From NCBI GenBank assembly GCA_964633355.1, contig CAZWGO010000028.1, positions 1 to 24,953 of the forward strand: a stretch of DNA of 24,953 nucleotides. The letters run 5' to 3'. The DNA is from Micavibrio_B sp964633355. GTDB lineage: Bacteria > Pseudomonadota > Alphaproteobacteria > Micavibrionales > Micavibrionaceae. The position numbers and the translations under genes were made by a program. Shown here one piece after another: positions 14,606 to 21,742 of the stretch (positions are counted from its first letter, which is position 1; each line of letters begins with the position of its first letter). Below the pieces are notes generated by a model. That model worked only from the letters and a program-made list of their open reading frames with translations, ran no database searches and was not told the origin of the DNA.

Positions 14606-15523
14606 TTGAAGCATACCATCCATATTATCTGCGGCCCGACCGCCTCTGGCAAGTCCGCACGCGGGCTTGATTTGGCGCAAGAAAAAAACGGCGTAATTAT
14701 AAACGCCGACTCACTGCAGATTTATAATCGTCTGCCGATTTTAACGGCACAGCCTTCCAACGAAGATAAAGAAATTGCCCCGCATCGTCTCTACAATCTA
14801 TTGGAGCCGAATTTGCAGATGACCGCTGGCGCGTGGCGGCAATTGGCACTGACCGAAATCGATTTTGCGATTGAAAACAACCAGACGCCGATTATCGTCG
14901 GAGGGACAGGGTTTTATCTCAAATCCTTAATTGAAGGGCTTTCACCCATTCCCGAAATTCCGGCCAGCGTTCGTATCAATGCCGAAGATTTAATGGATGA
15001 GCTGGGCATCGACGGTTTCCATGAGATGATGAAGGAAAAAGATCCAGTGATGGCGGCGCGTCTTCACCCGAATGATCGCCAGCGAAACTTACGCGCCTAT
15101 GAAGTACTGGTCCACACAGGAGAGTCTCTCTCCGAATGGCAGAAAGTGCCAAAGGTTGAACCGGATCCAAGACTTGTCTTTGATATCGAAGTCATCATCC
15201 CCGAGCGTGAAGTGTTGTATGCGCAGTGCGATGAAAGGTTTAAACAAATGGTTAAGATCGGCGCTATTGAAGAAGTCACAAAACTCGATGATGACATTAT
15301 GGCAGGACGCGTGAATATCGATGCACCGATCACCCATGCTCTCGGATTTGAGGCGTTACAACAACATGTTAGAGGCGAAGCCGATCTAGAAACCGCCATT
15401 TTTATGGCCCAGAGCGAAACCCGCCATTATGCCAAAAGACAGACCACATGGTTCCGAAATCAAATAAATTTTGAATCTGGTCAAAAAAATATTGCACGCG
15501 CGCAGCTTTTCACGTCATACTAA
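14606..15523 (+). CDS. miaA: tRNA dimethylallyltransferase
   Basis: Adds a dimethylallyl group to A37 of tRNAs reading codons that start with U. 305 aa, normal length. The P-loop GPTASGKS is at 10-17, ADSLQIYNRLPILTAQPS at about 33-50, IIVGGTGFYLKSLIEGLSPIPEIP after residue 95, and HPNDRQRNLRAYEV around 150. The C-terminal RHYAKRQTTWFRNQ is also standard. The start must be TTG at 14606, immediately after the degP TAG, because no ATG or GTG precedes the P-loop. Translation is probably coupled to degP. The ilv operon promoter lies inside its last codons. Confidence 0.95.
   Translation: MKHTIHIICGPTASGKSARGLDLAQEKNGVIINADSLQIYNRLPILTAQPSNEDKEIAPHRLYNLLEPNLQMTAGAWRQLALTEIDFAIENNQTPIIVGGTGFYLKSLIEGLSPIPEIPASVRINAEDLMDELGIDGFHEMMKEKDPVMAARLHPNDRQRNLRAYEVLVHTGESLSEWQKVPKVEPDPRLVFDIEVIIPEREVLYAQCDERFKQMVKIGAIEEVTKLDDDIMAGRVNIDAPITHALGFEALQQHVRGEADLETAIFMAQSETRHYAKRQTTWFRNQINFESGQKNIARAQLFTSY
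15492..15521 (+). promoter_or_regulatory. Candidate promoter of the ilv operon
   Basis: TTGCAC (15492-15497), an 18-nt spacer and CATACT (15516-15521) predict transcription from about 15528, the A of the leader-peptide ATG. No Shine-Dalgarno is present before that ATG, which agrees with leaderless translation. It overlaps the end of miaA. Confidence 0.45.
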
Positions 15524-15527
15524 TTGA

Positions 15528-15644
15528 ATGAGATCTAAAGCCCGCGCCATCGCAGTCGAAAACAACGCTCCGCAAATTATTGTGGCTAGCGGTGTACTCG
15601 TCCTCGTGCTCCTTCTAGGGAACGCGCTGCGGCTGCTCTTCTGA
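15528..15644 (+). CDS. ilv leader peptide, 38 aa (attenuation control)
   Basis: Short frame ATG 15528 to TGA 15642-15644, upstream of ilvI. Sixteen of 38 residues are Ile, Val or Leu. They are concentrated in QIIVASG (16-22) and an uninterrupted VLVLVLLL run (23-30), followed by GNALRLLF. E. coli's ilvB leader (IvbL) likewise has a Val-rich run followed by GNA. Shortage of charged branched-chain tRNAs would stall ribosomes on this run and change folding of the RNA behind it. There is no ribosome binding site; it is probably read from a leaderless transcript. Not a conventional gene, but composition, position and the downstream terminator make the call strong. Confidence 0.85.
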   Translation: MRSKARAIAVENNAPQIIVASGVLVLVLLLGNALRLLF

Positions 15645-15699
15645 CACGTCAGAGACATAACCGAAAGCGCCCCGCACCGAAAGGTTTCCGGGGTTTTTT
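15618..15699 (+). terminator. Attenuator of the ilv operon with competing antiterminator
   Basis: Terminator: CCCCG (15670-15674) pairs with CGGGG (15689-15693), enclosing ACC-GAAA-GGT (15676-15685), and is followed by six T (15694-15699). Antiterminator: GGG (15618-15620) with CCC (15671-15673) and GCGCT (15624-15628) with AGCGC (15666-15670). This uses the 5' arm of the terminator, so the two exclude each other. A third hairpin around the leader stop codon (15637-15655) sits inside. A ribosome that finishes the leader covers the first arm and lets termination occur; a stalled one does not. Confidence 0.8.
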
Positions 15700-15748
15700 A
15701 ATGCCCAAATTCAGACTAAACTAACCAAAACAGCAAACGGACTAAGAA

Positions 15749-17569
15749 ATGGCACCGCAGATATCGAAGAAAAGCAAATTGAAGCTGGTAGCTCAGCCGA
15801 AGAGAGCGAGCAAGGCGAAAACTCAAACCGTCACCATGACCGGTGCCGAGATGGTCATTCAAGCCCTCGTCGATAACGGCGTCGATACGATTTTCGGTTA
15901 TCCGGGCGGCGCGGTTTTGCCTATTTATGACGCCCTGTTCAAGCAGAAGAAAATCAAACATATCCTCGTTCGTCACGAGCAAGCTGCGCTTCATGCCGCA
16001 GAAGGCTATGCTAGATCGACTGGCAAGGTCGGCTGCGCTCTTGTAACTTCAGGACCGGGTGCAACCAATGCGGTGACAGGCCTGACCGATGCTTTGCTCG
16101 ATTCCATTCCACTGGTTTGTATTACAGGTCAGGTGCCCTCTTTCCTGATCGGCACGGATGCGTTTCAGGAAGCCGATACGGTCGGTATCACACGTCACTG
16201 CACCAAGCATAATTATCTCGTCAAAGACGTCAAAAAACTTTCGAAAACAATCCATGAAGCTTTTCACGTTGCAAAAACCGGTCGTCCTGGTCCGGTCGTC
16301 ATTGACCTGCCGAAAGATATTCAGTTCCAGCCCGGCCCGTATTCGCCGCCTGCTGAAGAGCATTTTGCACGTTACCAACCGCGCACCATGCCGGATATTT
16401 CAAAAATCGAAGCTGCCGTTGAATTGATCGCCAAGGCCAAAAAGCCAATTTTTTATACGGGCGGCGGAGTCATCAATGCCGGCCCTGAAGCCTCGCGCCT
16501 TCTAACCCAATTCGTCCAGATGACAGGCTATCCTTGCACATCGACGTTGATGGGCCTTGGCGCGTATCCCATGACCGATAAACAGCATCTAGGCATGCTG
16601 GGGATGCACGGCACCTACGAAGCCAACTGGGCCATGCATGATTGTGATGTCATGATTAATATCGGCGCGCGGTTTGATGACCGCGTCACCGGTCGCCTTG
16701 ACGGTTTCTCCCCAAACTCGACAAAAATCCATATCGACATCGATCCAAGCTCGATCAATAAAAATGTTCATGTCGATATCGGGATCGTGTCCGATGCAAC
16801 CGAAGCCTTGAAAGCGATGATCGCGGTATGGAAGCGCAAAAATTACAAATCCGACAATACCGCAATAAAAGAGTGGTGGAAACAAATCGAAAAATGGCGC
16901 GGCGTTAAATGCCTGAGCTATAAGAATTCAGATACGGTTATCAAGCCGCAATACGCCCTTGAACGTCTACGTCATTTTATAGAAGCCGACAAACGTGAAA
17001 CCTTTATCACGACTGAGGTTGGCCAGCACCAGATGTGGGCCGCGCAATATCTGCCTTTCGACAAACCGAACAGATGGATGACCTCTGGCGGGCTTGGCAC
17101 GATGGGCTATGGTTTCCCGGCGGCGATCGGCACGCAAATTGCGCATCCAAACGCTTTGGTAATCGATGTTGCAGGGGAAGCCTCGATCCAGATGAATATT
17201 CAGGAGCTTTCAACCGCCATCCAATACAAACTGCCGGTCAAAATCTTTATCCTGAACAATCAATGGATGGGCATGGTCCGCCAATGGCAGGAGCTTTTGC
17301 ACGGTGAGCGGTATTCATCGAGCTATACCGAAGCCCTGCCAGACTTCGTTAAACTGGCAGAAGCCTATGGTGGCGTCGGTTTGCGTGCCACGACACCTTC
17401 AGAGCTCGACAAAGCCATTAAGGAAATGATGAAGACGACCTGCGTGACGATCGTCGATGTTCTGGTCGATCAGAAAGAAAACTGTTTCCCCATGATCCCG
17501 TCTGGCAAGTGCCATAACGAAATGATATTATCTGCGGACCCTGAACAATTCGACAAGAAACTGGTCTAA
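15749..17569 (+). CDS. ilvI: Acetolactate synthase large (catalytic) subunit
   Basis: ThDP-dependent acetohydroxyacid synthase, first common step of valine, leucine and isoleucine synthesis. 606 aa. The N-terminal ThDP-binding domain has GYPGGAVLPIYD and the catalytic Glu E77 in VRHEQAALHAAEGYAR. The central domain contains GARFDDRVTGRL. The C-terminal ThDP/Mg domain has VAGEAS at 474-479 and LNNQWMGMVRQWQ (502-514). Many family members have Asp where E477 stands. A basic extension of about 29 residues precedes MTGAEMVIQAL, so the ATG at 15836 is an alternative start. Lies downstream of the attenuator and 7 nt upstream of ilvH. The names ilvB and ilvI are used interchangeably for this protein in alphaproteobacteria. 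Confidence 0.96.
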   Translation: MAPQISKKSKLKLVAQPKRASKAKTQTVTMTGAEMVIQALVDNGVDTIFGYPGGAVLPIYDALFKQKKIKHILVRHEQAALHAAEGYARSTGKVGCALVTSGPGATNAVTGLTDALLDSIPLVCITGQVPSFLIGTDAFQEADTVGITRHCTKHNYLVKDVKKLSKTIHEAFHVAKTGRPGPVVIDLPKDIQFQPGPYSPPAEEHFARYQPRTMPDISKIEAAVELIAKAKKPIFYTGGGVINAGPEASRLLTQFVQMTGYPCTSTLMGLGAYPMTDKQHLGMLGMHGTYEANWAMHDCDVMINIGARFDDRVTGRLDGFSPNSTKIHIDIDPSSINKNVHVDIGIVSDATEALKAMIAVWKRKNYKSDNTAIKEWWKQIEKWRGVKCLSYKNSDTVIKPQYALERLRHFIEADKRETFITTEVGQHQMWAAQYLPFDKPNRWMTSGGLGTMGYGFPAAIGTQIAHPNALVIDVAGEASIQMNIQELSTAIQYKLPVKIFILNNQWMGMVRQWQELLHGERYSSSYTEALPDFVKLAEAYGGVGLRATTPSELDKAIKEMMKTTCVTIVDVLVDQKENCFPMIPSGKCHNEMILSADPEQFDKKLV

Positions 17570-17576
17570 AAGATAA

Positions 17577-18134
17577 ATGGCAAAAATAGATAAACAAGCG
17601 AAGACGTCCGTCTATGGCGCGGCGCCAAGCGTCAAGCCGCAGCGCTCCCACACTCTCGCGATCCTCGTCGATAACGAGCCCGGCGTATTAGGCCGCGTCA
17701 TCGGCCTTTTCTCCGGTCGAGGTTATAATATTGAAAGCCTGACTGTTGCGGAAACGGATGACAGCAAGCATCTATCCCGTATCACGATCGTTTCCAGTGG
17801 CACTGAACATGTGATCGAACAGATTAAAAATTCTCTTGAGCGCATGGTACCTGTTCATAAAGTATCCGATCTAACCGTCGAAGGCCCCCATGTGGAGCGC
17901 GAATTAGCCCTCGTCAAAGTCGTCGGCAAAAAAGAAAAACGTATCGAGGCTCTTCAACTCGCCGATGTCTTTCGCGCCCGCATTCTCGATTCGACGCTAG
18001 AGAGCTTTATTTTTGAACTGACCGGCACATCGGAAAAAATCGATGCATTCATCGACCTAATGAAACCGCTTGGATTACTGGAGACCAGCCGTACCGGCGT
18101 CGTTGCCATCTCACGCGGAAAAGAAACCATTTAA
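17577..18134 (+). CDS. ilvH: Acetolactate synthase small (regulatory) subunit
   Basis: Regulatory partner of the preceding catalytic subunit; activates it and confers feedback inhibition, usually by valine. 185 aa. An N-terminal ACT domain begins at SHTLAILVDNEPGVLGRVIG (about 23-42) and continues with FSGRGYNIESLTVAETDD. The C-terminal half (ERELALVKV through SRTGVVAISRGKE) matches the second domain of long-form IlvH. About 22 extra polar residues precede the ACT domain. It begins 7 nt after the ilvI stop, so the two are made together. Confidence 0.96.
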   Translation: MAKIDKQAKTSVYGAAPSVKPQRSHTLAILVDNEPGVLGRVIGLFSGRGYNIESLTVAETDDSKHLSRITIVSSGTEHVIEQIKNSLERMVPVHKVSDLTVEGPHVERELALVKVVGKKEKRIEALQLADVFRARILDSTLESFIFELTGTSEKIDAFIDLMKPLGLLETSRTGVVAISRGKETI

Positions 18135-18151
18135 ATTCTAAAGGGGAAACT

Positions 18152-18568
18152 ATGAAAAAATATTTGTTCTGCTTATTAGCTGTATCTCTTTTATCTGCCT
18201 GTGGTGACAACCGCGGAGAGAAAGACAAGAAACTGGCGCGCGGTTGTCAGGCTGGCATTAAATCCTTATTGGCGCAGGAAAAATACGATCGGCAGATTGA
18301 AAAAATCACCAGTCGCAAATTCGCCGATGAAACAGACGGTCGCCGCGTGACCTTAAATGCCATGACCAAGAATAAGGAATTCGGCTACGAGAAAGATGAA
18401 AGCTTCAACTGCCTGTTTGCCGAGACTTCCAACTTTTTCGGATGGAAGGCCGAGATACAGCAACTCAATATTGGCGAAGATGCTTACGGACGGAAAGACG
18501 GAAAAATTCTTGGCGAGTTGCAGGATTTTCTTGACCTTACCGATGCTGTTGCAAAAGCTATGAAATGA
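18152..18568 (+). CDS. Small lipoprotein of unknown function
   Basis: 138 aa with a type II signal peptide: MKKYLFCLLAVSLLSACGD, lipobox L-S-A-C with the lipidated Cys at residue 17. The mature part is polar, Lys/Asp-rich and contains two more cysteines (GCQAGIKSL and FNCLFAE) that could form a disulfide. No family is recognised. A good AAGGGG ribosome binding site and 17-bp spacing after ilvH place it within the ilv operon, yet no role in branched-chain amino-acid synthesis is apparent. Its stop codon lies in the first of two tandem palindromes that precede ilvC. Confidence 0.75.
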   Translation: MKKYLFCLLAVSLLSACGDNRGEKDKKLARGCQAGIKSLLAQEKYDRQIEKITSRKFADETDGRRVTLNAMTKNKEFGYEKDESFNCLFAETSNFFGWKAEIQQLNIGEDAYGRKDGKILGELQDFLDLTDAVAKAMK

Positions 18569-18600
18569 CGCCTTGGCGTCATCCCTGCGAAAGCAGGGAT
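18566..18600. repeat. Two tandem palindromes between lipoprotein gene and ilvC
   Basis: TGACGCC-TT-GGCGTCA (18566-18581) includes the upstream stop codon. ATCCCTGC-GAAA-GCAGGGAT (18581-18600) is a perfect stem with a GNRA loop. The second resembles the GTCATCCC-GCGAAAGC-GGGAT intergenic palindromes common in proteobacterial genomes. No T tract follows, so it is unlikely to stop transcription fully; it may stabilise the ilvI-ilvH message relative to ilvC. Confidence 0.65.
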
Positions 18601-18640
18601 CTAAAACGATTAACTTAAACCAATAAAGGACCCAAGGACT

Positions 18641-19681
18641 ATGCAAGTATATTACGATCGCGATTGCGACATGAATTTGATCAAAGACAAGAAAGTCGTC
18701 ATCGTCGGTTATGGCTCTCAAGGTCATGCCCATGCGGCTAATCTGCGCGACAGCGGTGTCAAGGAAGTGCGCGTTGCGCTTAGACCTGAAAGTGCCACAA
18801 ACAAAAAAGCGCAGGATGCCGGTTTTGAAACCATGGATCCGTCCGAAGCCGCGAAATGGGCAGATGTTATCGTCATGGCAACGCCAGACGAGCTTCAGCG
18901 CGAAATTTACTACAAGCATTTGCACGAAAATATGAAACCGGGCTCGGCTCTTGTTTTCATCCATGGCCTTAATATTCATTTTAATTTGATCGAAGCACGT
19001 CAGGACGTCGATGTATTTATGGTCGCGCCGAAAGGCCCGGGCCACACAGTACGCGGTGAATACCAAAAAGGCGGCGGCGTACCTTGCCTGATCGCCGTTC
19101 ACCAGAACGCGGCGAACCAGAATACAAAATCGAATACCGATGCCAAGGATCTGGGGCTGTCCTATGCTTCTGCACTTGGCGGCGGACGTTCCGGCATTAT
19201 CGAGACAAGCTTCAAGGAAGAATGCGAAACCGATTTATTCGGCGAACAGGCTGTTCTTTGTGGCGGTCTTTGCGCGCTGATCAAGGCGGGTTACGAAACA
19301 TTGACAGAAGCCGGTTATTCACCTGAGATGGCTTATTTCGAATGTTTGCACGAAGTGAAACTCATCGTCGATCTTATGTATGAAGGCGGAATGGCCAATA
19401 TGCGTTATTCCATCTCTAATACAGCCGAATTTGGTGATTATGTGACCGGACCTCGTATTGTGACGGACGAAACCAAGAAAGAAATGAAACGCGTTCTGGA
19501 TGATATTCAGTCAGGCCGCTTTGTCCGCGACTGGATGATCGAATGCCAGGCAGGGCAGCCAAGCTTCAAAGCCACACGCAAACGCGAAGCGGCGCATGGT
19601 ATCGAAGAGATCGGCGCAAAACTCCGTGGAATGATGCCTTGGATCGCCAAAAACCAGCTGGTGAATAAAGCAAAGAACTAA
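18641..19681 (+). CDS. ilvC: Ketol-acid reductoisomerase
   Basis: NADPH- and Mg-dependent isomerisation and reduction of acetolactate (second common step of branched-chain amino-acid synthesis). 346 aa, class I length. The Rossmann motif GYGSQGHAHA is at 23-32, followed by a cofactor-specifying loop with LRPES. The Mg-binding segment of the knotted domain is visible as GLCALIKAGYETLTEAGYSPEMAYFECLHEVKLIVDLMYEGG, and MRYSISNTAEFGDY is present. AAGGA and AAGGA-like sites lie in the 18 nt before the ATG. It is the last gene of the ilv unit and is followed by a strong terminator. Confidence 0.98.
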   Translation: MQVYYDRDCDMNLIKDKKVVIVGYGSQGHAHAANLRDSGVKEVRVALRPESATNKKAQDAGFETMDPSEAAKWADVIVMATPDELQREIYYKHLHENMKPGSALVFIHGLNIHFNLIEARQDVDVFMVAPKGPGHTVRGEYQKGGGVPCLIAVHQNAANQNTKSNTDAKDLGLSYASALGGGRSGIIETSFKEECETDLFGEQAVLCGGLCALIKAGYETLTEAGYSPEMAYFECLHEVKLIVDLMYEGGMANMRYSISNTAEFGDYVTGPRIVTDETKKEMKRVLDDIQSGRFVRDWMIECQAGQPSFKATRKREAAHGIEEIGAKLRGMMPWIAKNQLVNKAKN

Positions 19682-19687
19682 TAGAGA

Positions 19688-19709
19688 AACCGCCGAAAGG
19701 CGGTTTTTT
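19688..19709 (+). terminator. Terminator after ilvC
   Basis: AACCGCC (19688-19694), GAAA tetraloop, GGCGGTT (19699-19705), then T run to 19709. Confidence 0.92.
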
Positions 19710-19723
19710 ATATCAATCCTTGG

Positions 19724-19746
19724 ATTACCCGAACAAGTCGGGTAAT
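19724..19746. repeat. Perfect 9-bp palindrome before the EamA gene
   Basis: ATTACCCGA (19724-19732), loop ACAAG, TCGGGTAAT (19738-19746). The pattern GGATTACCCG-CAAG-CGGGTAATGA resembles interspersed palindromes of alphaproteobacteria. It ends 8 bp before the next start codon. Confidence 0.5.
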
Positions 19747-19754
19747 GAATTTGC

Positions 19755-20657
19755 ATGCTTAATCCCTCCCCAAAAATTCTTAAAGCAACAGGCCTGATGG
19801 TTCTTGCCGTTTTCTTTATCGCGGTTATGAACGCTTGCGCCAAATTATCGAGTGAAAAACATTCTATTGTCGAGATCGTATTTTATCGCGGCGCGATCAG
19901 TATGTTCCTGCTGAGCCTGTGGCTTATCTATAAACGCGACATCAATCTCCTGAAAACAAAACGCCCGATGGCTCATCTGGGGCGCTCCACAATTGGCACG
20001 GTTGGCGTAGGATTTGTTTACTGGGCCTATTCCCTTATGCCCATGGGCGATGTCGCAGTGCTGCTTCTAACATCAAGCCTGTTTGTAACAATCCTGTCAG
20101 TCCCGCTTCTTGGCGAAACGGTCGGACCATGGCGATGGGGCGCCGTTATTATTGGCTTTATCGGTGCGGCCCTCGTCGGCAATCCGACAACGGCGCATTT
20201 CAGTCTTTATGCCTTCAGCGTCTGTATGGCGGCGGCTTTTGCCGTGTCACTAGTGTTTATTTTCCTTAGCAAGCTTGGCAAAACGGAATCCGCTTTTACG
20301 ACCGTCTTTTATTTCTCGCTGACCAGTACCGTAGTCTCCGGCACCTATATGATATTTAATGGCCATGCACCGGACCCTTCCGTTTCCTGGGCGCTATTCG
20401 GCACAGGGATCGCCAGTCTGTTTTCGCTGCTGCTTAAAACCGAGGCCTATAAATTCGCCGATGCGTCATTTTTAAGCCCGCTCGATTACATAAATTTGCT
20501 ATGGTCGATTTTATTCGGCTTTATGTTCTGGGGGGATTTGCCGACATGGACGATGCTGGCAGGCGCGGCGCTCATCATCGGCAGTAATATCCTGATTATC
20601 TGGCGGGAACATCTTCACAAGCGTAAACATATAGAATCGCCATTAATCACCGGCTAA
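19755..20657 (+). CDS. EamA-family (DMT) transporter
   Basis: Drug/metabolite-transporter superfamily membrane protein, 300 aa. Ten hydrophobic segments are grouped as two EamA repeats: about residues 10-142 and 150-285. Diagnostic stretches are FYRGAISM after the second helix and PLLGETVGPWRWGAVIIGFIGAAL at the end of repeat 1. At the equivalent place in repeat 2 are SPLDYINLLWSILFGFMFWGDLPTWTMLAGAALIIGSNILIIWRE. A charged tail closes the protein. Substrate unknown (amino acids, metabolites or drugs are typical). No ribosome binding site is visible. The gene is preceded by the palindrome at 19724-19746. Its stop codon abuts that of the convergent lipoprotein gene with no gap. Confidence 0.88.
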   Translation: MLNPSPKILKATGLMVLAVFFIAVMNACAKLSSEKHSIVEIVFYRGAISMFLLSLWLIYKRDINLLKTKRPMAHLGRSTIGTVGVGFVYWAYSLMPMGDVAVLLLTSSLFVTILSVPLLGETVGPWRWGAVIIGFIGAALVGNPTTAHFSLYAFSVCMAAAFAVSLVFIFLSKLGKTESAFTTVFYFSLTSTVVSGTYMIFNGHAPDPSVSWALFGTGIASLFSLLLKTEAYKFADASFLSPLDYINLLWSILFGFMFWGDLPTWTMLAGAALIIGSNILIIWREHLHKRKHIESPLITG

Positions 20658-21146
20658 TTACTGCAGATCGAGCCCGTTTTTGGAATAAATTCCAATAGCT
20701 TTGCCTGTGCGGAAATCGATCAGATAAAACATCTTTGCTTTCGATTTTTCCGTCACTTTATAAATCGCACCCATTGTTTCCATGACGCGGCGCTTATCTG
20801 CTCCGCCCAGATGATAGAAATTCGGTCCAACCTCGACATAAGGTTTACTGGCCTCGAAATCCTGATCGCGCAAAATATCTGCGACATACCACTTACGAAC
20901 CAGATCGGTCGGCTTACCGCCGTTCATATCGACCCATTCTTTAGGCGTCCACTGCGTTTCGCTTAACTTATTGTCATCCCATTGGGTATTATGGGGTTCA
21001 GTGGCTGTTTCATAATAAGGCTGAAAATCCTGATTATACCAATGCGACGGCCACCAGATGCGATCCATGAATTTAGGTCCCGGAGGCTTAGAACATGCCG
21101 TGACGCCGAGAACCGCCAAAATCGCTAACGCTGTGAATTTCTTCAT
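20658..21146 (-). CDS. Lipoprotein of unknown function, 162 aa
   Basis: Type II signal peptide MKKFTALAILAVLGVTACSK, with lipobox V-T-A-C and the lipidated Cys at 18. The mature part is rich in Trp, Tyr and Asp (RIWWPSHWYNQDFQPYYE, about 29-46), with a second domain around KWYVADILRDQDF and a C-terminal KAKMFYLIDFRTGKAIGIYSKNG hairpin. I recognise no family. Ends exactly where the EamA gene ends on the other strand. The start ATG at 21146 agrees with the signal peptide. Confidence 0.78.
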   Translation of the reverse strand: MKKFTALAILAVLGVTACSKPPGPKFMDRIWWPSHWYNQDFQPYYETATEPHNTQWDDNKLSETQWTPKEWVDMNGGKPTDLVRKWYVADILRDQDFEASKPYVEVGPNFYHLGGADKRRVMETMGAIYKVTEKSKAKMFYLIDFRTGKAIGIYSKNGLDLQ

Positions 21147-21194
21147 AAAAATGCCTTTACCACTTGTTTATGTATTATATGATAAAATTAAAAG

Positions 21195-21428
21195 ATGATA
21201 AACCCGATTTCCACCAGCCTGAGCGGCATGATGACCGCCACGAAGAAGCTCGATGCGGCGGCTCAGAATATCGCCACTGCCAATTCTGAAGGCTCGACCG
21301 TCAATATTGACGAAGAAGTCCTAAAAACCATGCAGGCCCAGCAGGAATTCGAGGCCAACGCCGTGGTTTTAAGCCGCTCCGCCTCCATGCAGAAGGTTTT
21401 GGGCAGTATTTTCGACGAAACTGTCTGA
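21195..21428 (+). CDS. Minimal flagellar basal-body rod-like protein, 77 aa
   Basis: Joins the two conserved ends of axial flagellar proteins without the usual middle. Residues 1-34 (ISTSLSGMM, then LDAAAQNIATANSEG) match the N-terminal rod motif in which A-x-NIAN-x-T/S-G is conserved. Residues 35-77 (NIDEEVLKTMQAQQEFEANAVVLSRSASMQKVLGSIFD) match the C-terminal motif seen in FlgC/FlgG-type proteins (E-x-V-x-M-x-x-AQ-x-x-YEAN-A). FlgB, FlgC, FlgF and FlgG are 130-260 aa. No other flagellar gene lies nearby. It could be a real rod/adaptor subunit, a regulator or a remnant; the clean internal join argues against simple decay. There is no clear ribosome binding site. Confidence 0.75.
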   Translation: MINPISTSLSGMMTATKKLDAAAQNIATANSEGSTVNIDEEVLKTMQAQQEFEANAVVLSRSASMQKVLGSIFDETV

Positions 21429-21439
21429 TTAGCCGCCAA

Positions 21440-21688
21440 TTAACCACAAGTAACAGCAACAATTTCATCGCTATCGTCGCGTATGACATTTACACGCATT
21501 GGATTTTTCTCAAACCCTAGAAAACTGTCAGGGTACAAAACCCGCACTTCCTTGCCGGAGGACCGAACCGCCCCGACTTCCGCGCCATAGACGTTTTTGC
21601 CGATTAGATTGCGATAGGCACAATCCGATGTCCGCCCGGAAGCGCAAGAGGTTAAAAATAACATACTGACTATCATAAACTTTTTCAT
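21440..21688 (-). CDS. I78-type protease-inhibitor-like lipoprotein
   Basis: 82 aa from the ATG at 21688, chosen because AAGAGG lies upstream and the signal peptide begins there (MKKFMIVSMLFLTSCASG; lipidated Cys at about 15). The frame stays open to 21709. The mature domain has C-x-Y-x-x-LIGK at its start, a central RVLYPDSFLGFEKNPMRVNV, and D-x-IVAVTCG at the end. That is the layout of peptidase-inhibitor I78 domains, including the two cysteines and the R-V-x-x-P-x region. Proteins of this family inhibit serine proteases. It is divergent from another small lipoprotein gene. Confidence 0.65.
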   Translation of the reverse strand: MKKFMIVSMLFLTSCASGRTSDCAYRNLIGKNVYGAEVGAVRSSGKEVRVLYPDSFLGFEKNPMRVNVIRDDSDEIVAVTCG

Positions 21689-21742
21689 GATCTGGCCCTC
21701 TTCTTGCAACTATTTCCCATGATGATACAATTGGACACAGCC

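Noticed and set aside
18353..19102. 249-codon open frame on the minus strand opposite ilvC and the lipoprotein gene
   Set aside because: It lies antisense to a clear ilvC, has shadow-like composition, and its LDPCFRRDD stretch is just translation of the palindromic repeat.
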